A DNA stretch of 64,000 bases. Source: PALSA-129 sp050014595 (GTDB lineage Bacteria; Acidobacteriota; Terriglobia; Bryobacterales; Bryobacteraceae). The first letter of the stretch is position 1. Every line of letters starts with the position of its first letter. Positions 42,667 to 51,746 of this stretch are shown in pieces. The stretch spans positions 62,001 to 126,000 of the forward strand of contig JBEKDA010000017.1 of the NCBI GenBank assembly GCA_050014595.1, written 5' to 3'. Both the position numbers and the translations under genes were made by a program. The notes under the pieces were generated by a model, which was not told where the DNA came from, ran no database searches, and worked only from the letters and a program-made list of their open reading frames with translations.

Positions 42667-45351
42667 GTGCGGAACCGCCGGGCCATCCTCCGCTCGCTAG
42701 CCGCCGCCGCGGCGGTGTTCCTGCTGGTCGCGCCCTCCCAAGCCTATTACCACTACGTCCACTTTCTCACCGCCAAGGCGCCATACATCCCCGTACCGGA
42801 AGCCTTCGATCTGACCAAACTTCAGAACAACACGATCACCTTTTACGCCAGCAACGACGGCCCCTCCACCTACGGCCCCAACGATTCCTGGGGTTCGGTC
42901 TTAAGCGAGGTCAAACAGGCCGCGGCCGCCTGGAATTCCGTCGCCAGTTCCGCTCTGCGAGTGTCCTTCGGCGGCGTCGAAACCTGCTCCGCCAATCCGG
43001 CTTCCATAGCGCCCGGCATCGGGACCTGCTCCGCCGCGCCGGCTTCCACAACGCCCGGTGGCGATGTAATTTTCTCGGAGCTGCCGCCCGGCCTGCTCGG
43101 CTTGGGGACGCCGGTCATGTCCACGACCGCGACCGTTCAGACCGGAGCAAACGGGCAGTTCTTCCCGATTTCCCGTGGGCTGGTGATCCTGACCGACAAC
43201 ACCACCAGCCAGAGCGATTACGGCCCCGGTCCCAGTTATCTCGAAGAGTATTACACTACCGCGGTTCATGAGTTCGGACACGCCCTCGGGTTGCAGCATA
43301 CCTGGACGGCTGCGGCCATGTCGCAGGACGTCATCCGCAACACTTCGCGCTCCCGCCCGGTGGACGCCGACGACATCGCAGCGATCTCCGAACTCTACGG
43401 CAAAGCCAATTGGTCAGCCAACTTCGGTTCAATCTCCGGACGCGTTACTTTGGGCGGCGCGGCGGTCAATCTGGCGTCTGTGGTCGCAATCCCGGCCACC
43501 GGCCCGGCCGTCAGTGCCCTCACCAACCCCGACGGCACTTACACCATCGACGGGTTGCCCCCCAATCAATACCAGTTGTACGTGCACCCGCTGCCGCCCG
43601 ACGCCATTCCGTCCAACGGAACCGGCATCACTCTACCCGTGGATGCCGGCGGCGTGGCCTCTTTCCCGCGTAGCGGTTATTTCCAGACGGTCTTTTATCC
43701 GGGCACAACCGATACCCGGCAGGCCACCACTTTCACCGTCTCCGCCGGCCAGTCCCTCGCCGGCGAAAACTTTGCCGTGGTGGCGAGAACTTCGGTTCCC
43801 ATCTACGATGTGGTGACCTATTGTTACCTCGACCCCGTCACCGACACCTACAAGTACAACAACACCTACGCGGCGTCGCAAATCTGGATGACCCCGGCCT
43901 TCGTCAACACGAGCCAGACGTATCTGCGGGTCTGGGCGCAGCCCAACTACGGCTCGATCACCACGCTGCCGACAACCGCCGCCGTTCTGGGAACCGATAT
44001 CGGGAACGCGACCATGCAGTTGTACTCCGGCTACCTGGTGATGGATTTCCAGAACAACGGAGCGATCACGGGTCCGCACCACATGGTGCTGACGTACGGC
44101 TCGGGCGCATCCTCCGATATGTACGTGCTGCCCGACGCATTCATAGTGGTCGGAAAGCAACCGCCCGCGCTCACTTCCGTAACACCGAATTCCGACGGCA
44201 GCCTGACCATCGGCGGCAGCGGCCTCACCGCTGATTCGCGAATCTTCTTCGACGGCCTGGATGCCTCCCTGGTGACGCCCTTCGCCGCCACCGATTCCGG
44301 CAACGGCTTCATCACGGTGCTGCCGCCCGATGGCGCGAGCAGCCAGAACTCGACCCTCACGGCGTTCGAGGCCGATGGCCAGAACTCCATGTTCCTTCAG
44401 TCCGCCAAGCCAGTGGTGTACTCCTACCCGGCGGCCAACGCACCGCAGATTTCGAGCGTCAGTCCGGCGGCCCTCGTGGCCGGAGCGAATTCGGACGGCA
44501 CGGCTTCCGAGATCGACATCACCACTGCCAACACCAATTTCATCAGTGGTCAGGTGACCTTGGGATTCGGGACGAGCGACATCTCGGTGCGGCGCGTCTG
44601 GGTTCTCAGTCCCACGCACCTCGTGGCCGACATCGTGGTGGCCAACAATGCCACGCCCGGTCCGGCTTCGTTGAATGTGATTTCGGGATTCCAGGTGCTC
44701 CCGCCGGCGGCCTTCGAAATCCTGCCGGCCAACAGCGCGCTCCCCACCCTCGCGCTGCCAGTCTATAACGCGGTCACCTACGCCACCACGCTGCACGCGG
44801 GCGATTATGCCTCGCTCTTCGGTTTGGGACTGGCGCTCGGGTCGGGCGGAACGGTAGTGACCTTGAACGGAGCGGTGGTCCCGGTCGTATATGCCTCTCC
44901 GACCCAGGTCAACTTCATCGTCCCGGCCGGTTTTGCCGCCGGCCCGGCCACTCTGCTGGTAAGTAATGGATTGGCCGCCACGGCGCCCGTTCTGATCCAG
45001 ATCGATGGACCGCCGCCGGTCATCGGCGCCGGCGCGGTGAGCAACGCCATGGGCGTGGCGCTCGATGCCAACACCGCCGCCAACCCCGGCGATATCCTGA
45101 GCGTCCAAGTCACCAACGTGGATCCGTCGGTAGCCGGCGCAACCAACCGCGTGCAGGTGAGAATCTCAGGCGTGCTCATGACGGTCTTGGGCGTCACTCA
45201 AATCGCCGCCGCACCCGCGGGCCAGGCGGCGTCCACCGCGGTGCTGCAAATTCAGTTTGCCGATACCCAGTCTTTCGGCGGCAGCCCGGTGCCGCTGGTG
45301 GTCGCCGTAGACGGCTCCGCCAGCGCGGCCGTGACGATTACCGCGCGATAA
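42667..45351 (+). CDS. secreted matrixin-like metalloprotease with regulatory-like, IPT and TIGR03437 domains
   Basis: An 894-residue exported protein, GTG start, signal peptide in residues 3-27. Zinc motif HEFGHALGLQH near residue 201 and the Met-turn-like AMSQDV define a metzincin-type domain (about 30-255). A carboxypeptidase-regulatory-like beta sandwich follows (ISGRVTLGGAAVNLASVVAI, NPDGTYTIDGLPPNQYQL), then IPT-like segments (SVTPNSDGSLTIGGSGL). The last 200 residues (YNAVTYATTLHAGDYASLFG, YASPTQVNFIVPAG) match the TIGR03437 Solibacter C-terminal domain. Probably extracellular. Confidence 0.88.
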   Translation: MRNRRAILRSLAAAAAVFLLVAPSQAYYHYVHFLTAKAPYIPVPEAFDLTKLQNNTITFYASNDGPSTYGPNDSWGSVLSEVKQAAAAWNSVASSALRVSFGGVETCSANPASIAPGIGTCSAAPASTTPGGDVIFSELPPGLLGLGTPVMSTTATVQTGANGQFFPISRGLVILTDNTTSQSDYGPGPSYLEEYYTTAVHEFGHALGLQHTWTAAAMSQDVIRNTSRSRPVDADDIAAISELYGKANWSANFGSISGRVTLGGAAVNLASVVAIPATGPAVSALTNPDGTYTIDGLPPNQYQLYVHPLPPDAIPSNGTGITLPVDAGGVASFPRSGYFQTVFYPGTTDTRQATTFTVSAGQSLAGENFAVVARTSVPIYDVVTYCYLDPVTDTYKYNNTYAASQIWMTPAFVNTSQTYLRVWAQPNYGSITTLPTTAAVLGTDIGNATMQLYSGYLVMDFQNNGAITGPHHMVLTYGSGASSDMYVLPDAFIVVGKQPPALTSVTPNSDGSLTIGGSGLTADSRIFFDGLDASLVTPFAATDSGNGFITVLPPDGASSQNSTLTAFEADGQNSMFLQSAKPVVYSYPAANAPQISSVSPAALVAGANSDGTASEIDITTANTNFISGQVTLGFGTSDISVRRVWVLSPTHLVADIVVANNATPGPASLNVISGFQVLPPAAFEILPANSALPTLALPVYNAVTYATTLHAGDYASLFGLGLALGSGGTVVTLNGAVVPVVYASPTQVNFIVPAGFAAGPATLLVSNGLAATAPVLIQIDGPPPVIGAGAVSNAMGVALDANTAANPGDILSVQVTNVDPSVAGATNRVQVRISGVLMTVLGVTQIAAAPAGQAASTAVLQIQFADTQSFGGSPVPLVVAVDGSASAAVTITAR

Positions 45352-45405
45352 GCTCCCGCCTCCCGCCGCCAGCCGATCCATAATAGGCAGGAGGAGAATC
45401 TAAAC

Positions 45406-46791
45406 GTGTCAAGAACTCTCGTGGCCGCCCTGGCCCTATCCGCCGCGTTGGCCGCGCAAGCCCAGGACATCGCCGGCGTGAAGCCTTCCGACATCGATGG
45501 AACCTGGCAGGGCACGCTCGATACCGGCGCCGGGACACTCAGAGTGGTTGTGCATCTGAGCAGCACCAAAGACGGTCTCGCCGCCACCATGGACAGCCCC
45601 GATCAGGGCGCGAGCGGCCTGCCGGTTTCGCTGGTGAAGCGCGACGGCGACGCGTTCACTCTGGAGATGAAAGCCCTCGGCGTCAAATTCGATGGCGCCA
45701 TCTCCAAAGATCTTTCCAAAATCGAGGGCACTTTCACGCAAGGCGGCGGTTCCCTGCCCCTGGTGCTAAGCCGCGGCCCGGCAGTCGCGGCCGCCCCGCC
45801 GCGCCGCCCGCAGAACCCCGTCAAGCCGTATCCCTATCGCGAAGAAGACGTGACGTACGAGAACCAGGTGGCCGGCATTCGACTGGCCGCCACGCTGACC
45901 ATCCCGCAGGGCAAAGGCCCGTTTCCGGCGGTGGCGCTGATCACCGGCTCGGGCCCTCAGGATCGCGACGAAACCATCATGAACCACAAGCCCTTCCTGG
46001 TGCTGGCCGATTATCTGACGCGCCGGGGCATTGCCGTGCTGCGCACGGACGACCGCGGCGTGGCGAAATCCGGCGGCGTCTTCGCCACGGCCACCACGGC
46101 CGATTTCTCGACCGATACCGAAGCCGCCGTCGCGTACCTGAAGACGCGGCCCGAAGTCGACGCCCGCAAGATCGGCCTCATCGGCCACAGCGAAGGCGGG
46201 GACATCGCCCCCATGGTGGCGGCGCGGAATGAGGACGTGGCGTTCATCGTGATGATGGCCGGCTCCGGAGTCCCCGGCGACCAGATCATCGTGGCGCAAG
46301 TGGTGGCCGGCAACGAAGCCGCCGGCATGAGCCACGAACAGGCGCAACAGGCCGGCCAGATGGAGCGCAAAACACTCGACCTGGTGGAGCAGGAAAAGGA
46401 TGAAACCGTCTTAAAGCAAAAACTGCGCGACCTGCTGGGCCCGGGCCTGCCGGCCGCGCAATTTGAGACCGTCTATCGCCAGCTCACGTCGGTCTGGTAT
46501 CGCTACTTCCTGACTTACGATCCCGCGCCCGCGCTGCGCAAATTGACGTGTCCGGTGCTCGCGATCAACGGGTCTAAAGACACTCAAGTGCCGCCTCAAC
46601 AAAACCTGCCGGCCATCCGCAAAGCGCTCGAAGAAGGCGGAAACAAGCACTTCGAAGCCATCGAACTGCCCGGCCTGAACCATTTGTTCCAAACCGCCAA
46701 GACCGGGTCCGTGGCCGAGTACGCGCAAATCGAGGAGACCATCTCGCCGGTGGCGCTGGAAAGAATCGGTAACTGGCTCTTGAAGCAATAG
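45406..46791 (+). CDS. secreted alpha/beta hydrolase with N-terminal lipocalin-like domain
   Basis: A 461-residue protein from GTG 45406, preceded by AGGAGGAG. Signal peptide at 1-20. Residues about 24-125 are a small beta domain (DIDGTWQGTLDTGAGTLRVV) also found on related esterases. The hydrolase domain carries nucleophile serine in GLIGHSEGGDIAP, acid in INGSKDTQVP and histidine in LPGLNHLF. Predicted periplasmic esterase or peptidase of the S9-like group; substrate unknown. Confidence 0.88.
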   Translation: MSRTLVAALALSAALAAQAQDIAGVKPSDIDGTWQGTLDTGAGTLRVVVHLSSTKDGLAATMDSPDQGASGLPVSLVKRDGDAFTLEMKALGVKFDGAISKDLSKIEGTFTQGGGSLPLVLSRGPAVAAAPPRRPQNPVKPYPYREEDVTYENQVAGIRLAATLTIPQGKGPFPAVALITGSGPQDRDETIMNHKPFLVLADYLTRRGIAVLRTDDRGVAKSGGVFATATTADFSTDTEAAVAYLKTRPEVDARKIGLIGHSEGGDIAPMVAARNEDVAFIVMMAGSGVPGDQIIVAQVVAGNEAAGMSHEQAQQAGQMERKTLDLVEQEKDETVLKQKLRDLLGPGLPAAQFETVYRQLTSVWYRYFLTYDPAPALRKLTCPVLAINGSKDTQVPPQQNLPAIRKALEEGGNKHFEAIELPGLNHLFQTAKTGSVAEYAQIEETISPVALERIGNWLLKQ

Positions 46792-46899
46792 TAGCTGATA
46801 CGTCGAACCGGCGTAGTGCGTGGGCCGACAGCGGCGATGCGGCAGGAGTGAAGCAGGATGCCGGGGTGCTCCAAATTCCGCTCCCCGGCGCGGTTTGTG

Positions 46900-47810
46900 T
46901 TACCGGTCTTGTTTGGCGGGCGCCGGATCCGCGGCCGGTGATGCCGGTTTCGCGCCTTCGCTGAGTTGCCGGATCAACGTGCGAATCTGTTCCGGCGCCA
47001 CCACCTGTGTCTTCTGGCCATTGATAAAAGCGACCGGCGTGGCGTTGATGCCGTTCTGCTGCGCGAAGGCCACAGCCTCATCCACCTGCGCCGCGGTTTT
47101 CCGTTCCATCACGCACACCGCGAATTTGCCTTGATCGAATCCCGCGAGACCCCTGGTCACGTCGGCCAGCTTGCCCAGCAGGTTGTCGCGGTTGAGGTCC
47201 TTCTGCTGGTCGAACATGAAATCGTGCAGCGCCCAGAAGTAGCTGTTGCCTTGCTCCTGCGCGTTGGCGGGCTGGTCGAAAAAGGCGAGAGTAGTAAACC
47301 CATTCTTTCGTGTTGTGGCCGTTGGCGCCCTTTGCCCAGCCCCGCGGGCCAGAGCGGCGGTCTTAAAGTCCGATTGCAGGCTAACAGTTGCAGCTCCGGC
47401 CGATCTGCTGCTCGGCCGCGCTACCGCGCCCTGCGGCGAGATCCCGGTGAACAGCTCAGCGCCGTTGTCAATCGTCCCGTTTCCATTCCGGTCCAACGCA
47501 AGGAATCCAACCTCCGATCCCGCCACGCTCCAGGCGAGTTGCGGGGGCTTCCCGTTCGCCATGATGTCAAATCGCACCTCGTTTTGCACATTCGTTAGAA
47601 GGTAACCCGCACCGCTGAGGTCGATTAGGATTGGATCGTCGTAATCGTCATAGTTGCAGGTGCAATCGCTGTTTGGAGCGGGCCGCAGGGATCGCCAGCA
47701 TCATTTGGACCATCCAGCGTTACGCTCACACTGGAGAAGCCGATCTGCTGGGCGGGGATCGCAACGGGGAGTGAAGCTACGGCGAGCCATAGAACGAGTT
47801 TGCGGATCAT
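46900..47810 (-). pseudogene. frameshifted chimera: EF-hand secreted protein joined to the tail of a DsbA-like protein
   Basis: From ATG 47810 a signal peptide and a short segment run to DPCGPLQ and then stop at 47625. The other frame carries the continuation: NSDCTCNYDDYDDPILIDLSG (read through from about 47680), then an EF-hand-like ALDRNGNGTIDNGAELF. One missing base in the GGCCCGCTCC tract near 47685 would join them. Further on, at about 47260, FFDQPAN of the EF-hand protein is followed by EQGNSYFWALHDFMFDQQKD, a DsbA-type domain that lacks the CxxC active-site part and ends at 46900 with NATPVAFINGQ. Two genes appear to have been joined by deletion. Confidence 0.7.
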
Positions 47811-47811
47811 C

Positions 47812-48561
47812 TTATTTCACCTCCCTGAGCTTGGAATGTTCAGTAAACACCGCCAAATAGGTCTCGTACGCGTTCAGGGCGTCATCGAGAGCGCCGGTCC
47901 CTGACTCGAGCCCTTTGGCAACCCCTCGCATAACCAGCGCGCGGGAACGGTCCGCGTTGTCGTGGTTCCCTGTGGTGAGGCTCCTCACGAGGTCGTCAGC
48001 GGATTTCTTGGGGGAAGACGACTCCTTCACTTGCCGAAGGTCTGCGACCACAGCCGCAATCATTTTCACCTGCCCAGCCCGGGAGGCCTGGAGCGAAGCT
48101 ATCGACGCGGGATCGCCGAGGGCGGTCTTGTCCGCGAGAGCGACCATCGTCATGTTCGCCGTCACCGATAGCGGCGGCGCGGCTCCCGCATCTGCCGGCA
48201 CGGTTACCGTCAGGGTTCTGCTCGCACCCGCCGGAATGCTCTCGGTGGAGTCGGCATGTCGGCCCATGCGATCCCCAACCAGCCCCGAAATATCATCCAC
48301 CATCCTTTTCGTGGTCTGCTCGTGACCGTCGGCATAGTGGGCGACCAAGGCATAGGAGTAGGCCGTGATGATTTGCGCCGAGGTATTCGTCACTACAATA
48401 TCGACCGGCACGCTGCCGTCAGCGGCAGTCGAGGGCCGCACCTTCACGGAGTCCACCCGAATGACGGCGTCGGGCGATGAGCCTGCGGCCAGGCCAGGCA
48501 GCAGTAGCGTCAGCAGGAGCGGGAAGCGACCCGCGCGTCTTACTCGCGTTGTGGGTATCAT
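47812..48561 (-). CDS. secreted protein of unknown function
   Basis: A 249-residue protein with signal peptide (FPLLLTLLLPGLAAGSS). The mature N-terminal half is a beta sandwich-like segment (VPVDIVVTNTSAQIITAYSY, SIPAGASRTLTVTVPADAG), the second half is helical. No catalytic motif. It ends one base before the start of the frameshifted gene downstream, so the two were probably one operon. Confidence 0.6.
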   Translation of the reverse strand: MIPTTRVRRAGRFPLLLTLLLPGLAAGSSPDAVIRVDSVKVRPSTAADGSVPVDIVVTNTSAQIITAYSYALVAHYADGHEQTTKRMVDDISGLVGDRMGRHADSTESIPAGASRTLTVTVPADAGAAPPLSVTANMTMVALADKTALGDPASIASLQASRAGQVKMIAAVVADLRQVKESSSPKKSADDLVRSLTTGNHDNADRSRALVMRGVAKGLESGTGALDDALNAYETYLAVFTEHSKLREVK

Positions 48562-48664
48562 AAGCTCTAATCATTTGCGATCTACCACTGGTACGCAAGT
48601 AACAAACAGTGTGCAATTCCTCCTATTTCAGTGCAGTCTGTCTTGTCCAGCGCCGGAAACCGTC

Positions 48665-49234
48665 TTACGGCCGGCCATGAACACGTGGCCGGCTCATCCG
48701 AAACTCGCCGGGCGTCATGACATACCATTCGCGAAAAGCACGCGCGAACACTTCCGGACGTGGGAAACCGACTCGCGCAGCTACTTCCTTCATAGGCAAA
48801 GCCCGCTTGCCGGAGAGCAGCTCGCCGGCGAGTTCCATCCGCATCTTCGAGAGCATCCGCCCAGGGCTCGCCCCGGTCTTAACCCGAAACAGACTCGAGA
48901 ACTGGGAACGCGATAGGCCGGCTTGCCTTGCTGCGTCGGCGACGGTTATGGGCCGATGCAGGTTGGCCTCAATGAAGTGGAGGGCTTCGCTGATTCTCGG
49001 GTCGAGGACGGGCAAGGAATCCTCCTCATCCGGGGAACGGCCGGCGGGCAAACTCATCAACTTTTCCCCACAGCCAGACGGCCAGCTATGGTCTGAGACT
49101 TGCTCGAATGGCACACGTGTGCGGTTGCCGGTAAAGAAAACCCTGCCACGTTTGATCGAGCCTGGATAGCAACACGCCAGACCTTGACGCCGGGGACCAT
49201 AAGTACTGATACCACGAACGGTGGCGGAAATCAA
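48665..49234 (-). CDS. AraC-family transcriptional regulator
   Basis: The C-terminal 100 residues form an AraC-type double helix-turn-helix (ISEALHFIEANLHRPITVAD, LSRSQFSSLFRVKTGASPGR, MKEVAARVGFPRPEVFARAF, TPGEFRMSR). The start is uncertain: the frame opens with TTG at 49234, while the first ATG is at 49057 (MSLPAGRSPDEE), giving 130 residues. The part between reads plausibly as protein. No ligand domain of normal size is present. The AT-rich bases 49231-49275 may hold its promoter. Confidence 0.75.
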   Translation of the reverse strand: MISATVRGISTYGPRRQGLACCYPGSIKRGRVFFTGNRTRVPFEQVSDHSWPSGCGEKLMSLPAGRSPDEEDSLPVLDPRISEALHFIEANLHRPITVADAARQAGLSRSQFSSLFRVKTGASPGRMLSKMRMELAGELLSGKRALPMKEVAARVGFPRPEVFARAFREWYVMTPGEFRMSRPRVHGRP

Positions 49235-49397
49235 TAGTAAAAAGTTTTGGACAAGAGTGTTATTTTTTATAATTTTGATTCGTGAGTCGCCGGCGCGGTG
49301 CTCTTGAGTGTTACTGCGACTTAGCGAGCTTGGGCGGGGCGGACAGCAGAATCGCTAATAACGCACCAACACTCTTTTGAGTTACGGAAAGCACGGG

Positions 49398-50699
49398 TCA
49401 CAGCTCTTTGAGCAGTTGCTGCGCCGCCACCAGCAACGGGTCCCAGACGGTCGCGAAGGGCGGCGAGTAGGCGAGGTCAAGCTGCTCGAACTCGTCGACG
49501 CGAAGGCGGGATTGCAGCGCCGTTGCCACCACGTTGATGCGCCCGGCGGCGTCCTGCTCGCCGATTACGGTCGCGCCCAGGAGGCGGCGCGTGGCGCGGT
49601 CCGCGATCAGCTCGACGGTAGTCTTGGTCCCCTGAAAATAGCCCGGACGGGAGAGCGCTTCGATGCGCGCGGAGACGGGCGAGAAACTCGCGGTGCGCGC
49701 TTCGCTGACGGAGAGGCCGGTGGAGGCGAAGGCCATTCCGAAAACCGAGACGATCGCCGTGCCGGCGATGCCGGGGAAACGCTCGCGGCCCCCGGCGGCG
49801 TTGGATCCGGCCACGCGGCCGGCTTTGTTGGCCGTTGTGCCGAGGGGAATCCACGTGGGGCGTCCGGTCACCAGGTGGGTGACTTCGGCGCAATCGCCGG
49901 CGGCGAAGACACCGCGCAGGGAAGTTTCCATGCGGTCGTCGGTGCGGATGGCGCCGGTGCGGCCGATCTCGACGCCGGCTTCGGCGGCCAGTTCGACGTT
50001 GGGTTTGAAGCCGGCCGAGACGATCACCAGGTCCGCGGGAAAATCGGCGACGCCGTCAGGCTCGATGGAGCGGACTTCCACGCCGCAGCGGAGATCCACG
50101 CCGTGCAACTCGAGCTGGCGGCGGGCCAGCGCATTCCAATGGGCTTCGTCGCGCAGCAGCACGTGCGGGGAACGTTCGAGCACCGTGACACCGAGACCGT
50201 TGCGCCGCAGCGCGTCGGCGGCTTCGAGTCCGATGTAACCGCCGCCGACCACTACGGCGCGGCGGGGATGTCTCTCTTCGATGAAGGCGCGGAGGCGCGT
50301 GGCGTCATCCAGCGTGTGGAGCGTGAAGACGTGCGGCTGTTGGGCGCCGGTGACGGCCGACGTATCGCAGCGCGCGCCGGTCGCGATCACCAGATGCTCG
50401 TAGTGCACGCGTGCGCCGGATTCGAGTGAAACTTCGCGCCGGGGATGAGAGATGGCGACCACCCGCGAGTTGGTCCGCACGTCGATCTGGCGCTCTTTGC
50501 GGAAGTACTCCGGGGTGTAGACCACCAACTGCTCGGGCCGGCGGACACGGCCTTCGACAAAATACGGAAGCCCGCATGCGCCGTAAGAGATGACGGGGCC
50601 TTTCTCGATAACCACGATTTCGAGACGCGGGTCGATGCGGCGGGCCCGCGCGGCGGCGCTGAGGCCGGCGGCCACGCCTCCGATAACCACTAATGGCAC
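49398..50699 (-). CDS. FAD-dependent pyridine nucleotide-disulfide oxidoreductase, CoA-disulfide-reductase-like
   Basis: A 433-residue flavoprotein. FAD motif VVIGGVAAGLSAAARARR, single redox cysteine in SYGACGLPYFVEG (residue 42 or 43, as in CoA-disulfide reductase and NADH oxidase), NAD motif AVVVGGGYIGLEAADALRR, and second FAD motif GVFAAGDCAEV. The dimerisation domain ends with YSPPFATVWDPLLVAA. It probably reduces a disulfide or oxygen with NAD(P)H. Located 6 bases after the STAS gene in a three-gene operon. Confidence 0.92.
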   Translation of the reverse strand: MPLVVIGGVAAGLSAAARARRIDPRLEIVVIEKGPVISYGACGLPYFVEGRVRRPEQLVVYTPEYFRKERQIDVRTNSRVVAISHPRREVSLESGARVHYEHLVIATGARCDTSAVTGAQQPHVFTLHTLDDATRLRAFIEERHPRRAVVVGGGYIGLEAADALRRNGLGVTVLERSPHVLLRDEAHWNALARRQLELHGVDLRCGVEVRSIEPDGVADFPADLVIVSAGFKPNVELAAEAGVEIGRTGAIRTDDRMETSLRGVFAAGDCAEVTHLVTGRPTWIPLGTTANKAGRVAGSNAAGGRERFPGIAGTAIVSVFGMAFASTGLSVSEARTASFSPVSARIEALSRPGYFQGTKTTVELIADRATRRLLGATVIGEQDAAGRINVVATALQSRLRVDEFEQLDLAYSPPFATVWDPLLVAAQQLLKEL

Positions 50700-50705
50700 G
50701 GGCGG

Positions 50706-51116
50706 CTATTCCTTTTTATTCTTCTGGTCCTGTACAAAGCTCAGGATATCGAAGGTCTTAAGCTTGCGGTCGGGGTAGAAGCTGTTGACCGCGTCCTGCT
50801 CGTCGGTGAAGATCTCGAAGACCGTAGCCAGCTTGGTCATGACCAGCAGCTCGATACTGCGCCGGGTAAGATTGAGCAGCTTGACCACACCGGCGTTCTT
50901 GCGCAAAGTTGTCGCGCACATGACCAGCGCGCCGAGACCGGTAGAATCGATATAATCGACGCCGCCCAGGTTGAGGACGAGATTTTTCAGGCCGCCGGCG
51001 GTGAGCGCGCCCACTTTTTCACGAAGGGCGGAAGCTTCCGGGCCGACCGTGATGCGGCCTTTGAGATCGAGGATGCTGACGCCCTCGTGCTCTTTCTGCT
51101 GAATGTCGAGAGCCAT
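50706..51116 (-). CDS. STAS-domain anti-sigma-factor antagonist
   Basis: A 136-residue protein. STAS domain at about 5-105 with the conserved phosphorylatable serine in DYIDSTGLGALV. Such proteins bind a kinase/anti-sigma factor when unphosphorylated. The SpoIIE-type phosphatase at 58505-60439 is a possible upstream partner, but no RsbW-type kinase is encoded in the window. The C-terminus has a charged extension (DRKLKTFDILSFVQDQKNKKE). Operon with a ferredoxin and an FAD oxidoreductase. Confidence 0.9.
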   Translation of the reverse strand: MALDIQQKEHEGVSILDLKGRITVGPEASALREKVGALTAGGLKNLVLNLGGVDYIDSTGLGALVMCATTLRKNAGVVKLLNLTRRSIELLVMTKLATVFEIFTDEQDAVNSFYPDRKLKTFDILSFVQDQKNKKE

Positions 51117-51132
51117 GGTTGGAATCGGGAGA

Positions 51133-51480
51133 TCAGACCGGCATTTTGAGGCCGATGCGCATCTCCACCTCTTCTATAGCTACCATTTCTATGGCGTCCC
51201 AGGGGCAGCCGTCCAGGAAAGCGCCGTCGGGACCCTTGCTGGTGCACTTCTTGCAGCCGATGCAGAGGATAGGATCGACCTCGATATGGCCGAAAGGCTG
51301 ATGATCTTCATCGGGCACCCAGTACATGCAATCAGCCACCGGGCAATAGGGCACGCAGGCCGGCGATCCGGCGCAGCCCGTGCAGCATTCCGTGATGACG
51401 GCAAGTTCTTTAGGCCGCTTCTTGCGCGCGGTAGCGATTCCCTCGGACTTTGGCTCCATCTTGACGACGGCCGTGGACAT
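51133..51480 (-). CDS. two-cluster [4Fe-4S] ferredoxin
   Basis: A 115-residue protein from ATG 51480 (MSTAVVKMEPK); the in-frame start at 51516 is less likely. Cysteine groups are ECCTGCAGSPACVPYCPV and CIGCKKCTSKGPDGAFLDGCPW, each suited to a [4Fe-4S] cluster though with expanded spacing. A soluble electron carrier, first gene of an operon with a STAS protein and a CoA-disulfide-reductase-like enzyme. Confidence 0.87.
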   Translation of the reverse strand: MSTAVVKMEPKSEGIATARKKRPKELAVITECCTGCAGSPACVPYCPVADCMYWVPDEDHQPFGHIEVDPILCIGCKKCTSKGPDGAFLDGCPWDAIEMVAIEEVEMRIGLKMPV

Positions 51481-51555
51481 GGAAAAAGTATGACACAGCC
51501 GCTCCGGCGATGTCACCCGTAGTCAATCGATAATATGTCCATCCGGGATCTGGAT

Positions 51556-51706
51556 TCACCGCGGAGGCGCCGAGACGCGGAGAAGACTGGGGAATCGAGG
51601 CCCTGATTTCCGTGGTTCCATCTTGAGTGCGGTCCAGAGGTATTCCAAGAGACCGTTGCTTCTCTCGTTTTCTCGGCGCCTCCGCGTCTCCGCGGTGAGA
51701 ACTTGA
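51556..51706. repeat. inverted pair of the CCGCGGAGACGCGGAG repeat
   Basis: Copies in opposite orientation at about 51558-51592 (CACCGCGGAGGCGCCGAGAC) and 51660-51706 (GCGCCTCCGCGTCTCCGCGG) could pair into a long hairpin. They lie between the divergent ferredoxin and permease genes, just upstream of both. Same family as 3618-3727, 53190-53290 and 61018-61152. Confidence 0.75.
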
Positions 51707-51746
51707 TCGGCGGAAACGCACCGCCTGTGCCATCATTGATGGAACC

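Noticed and set aside
49247..49273. Plus-strand promoter TTGGAC with TATAAT
   Set aside because: Spacing is only 15 bases and no plus-strand gene follows; the nearest downstream gene is on the minus strand.
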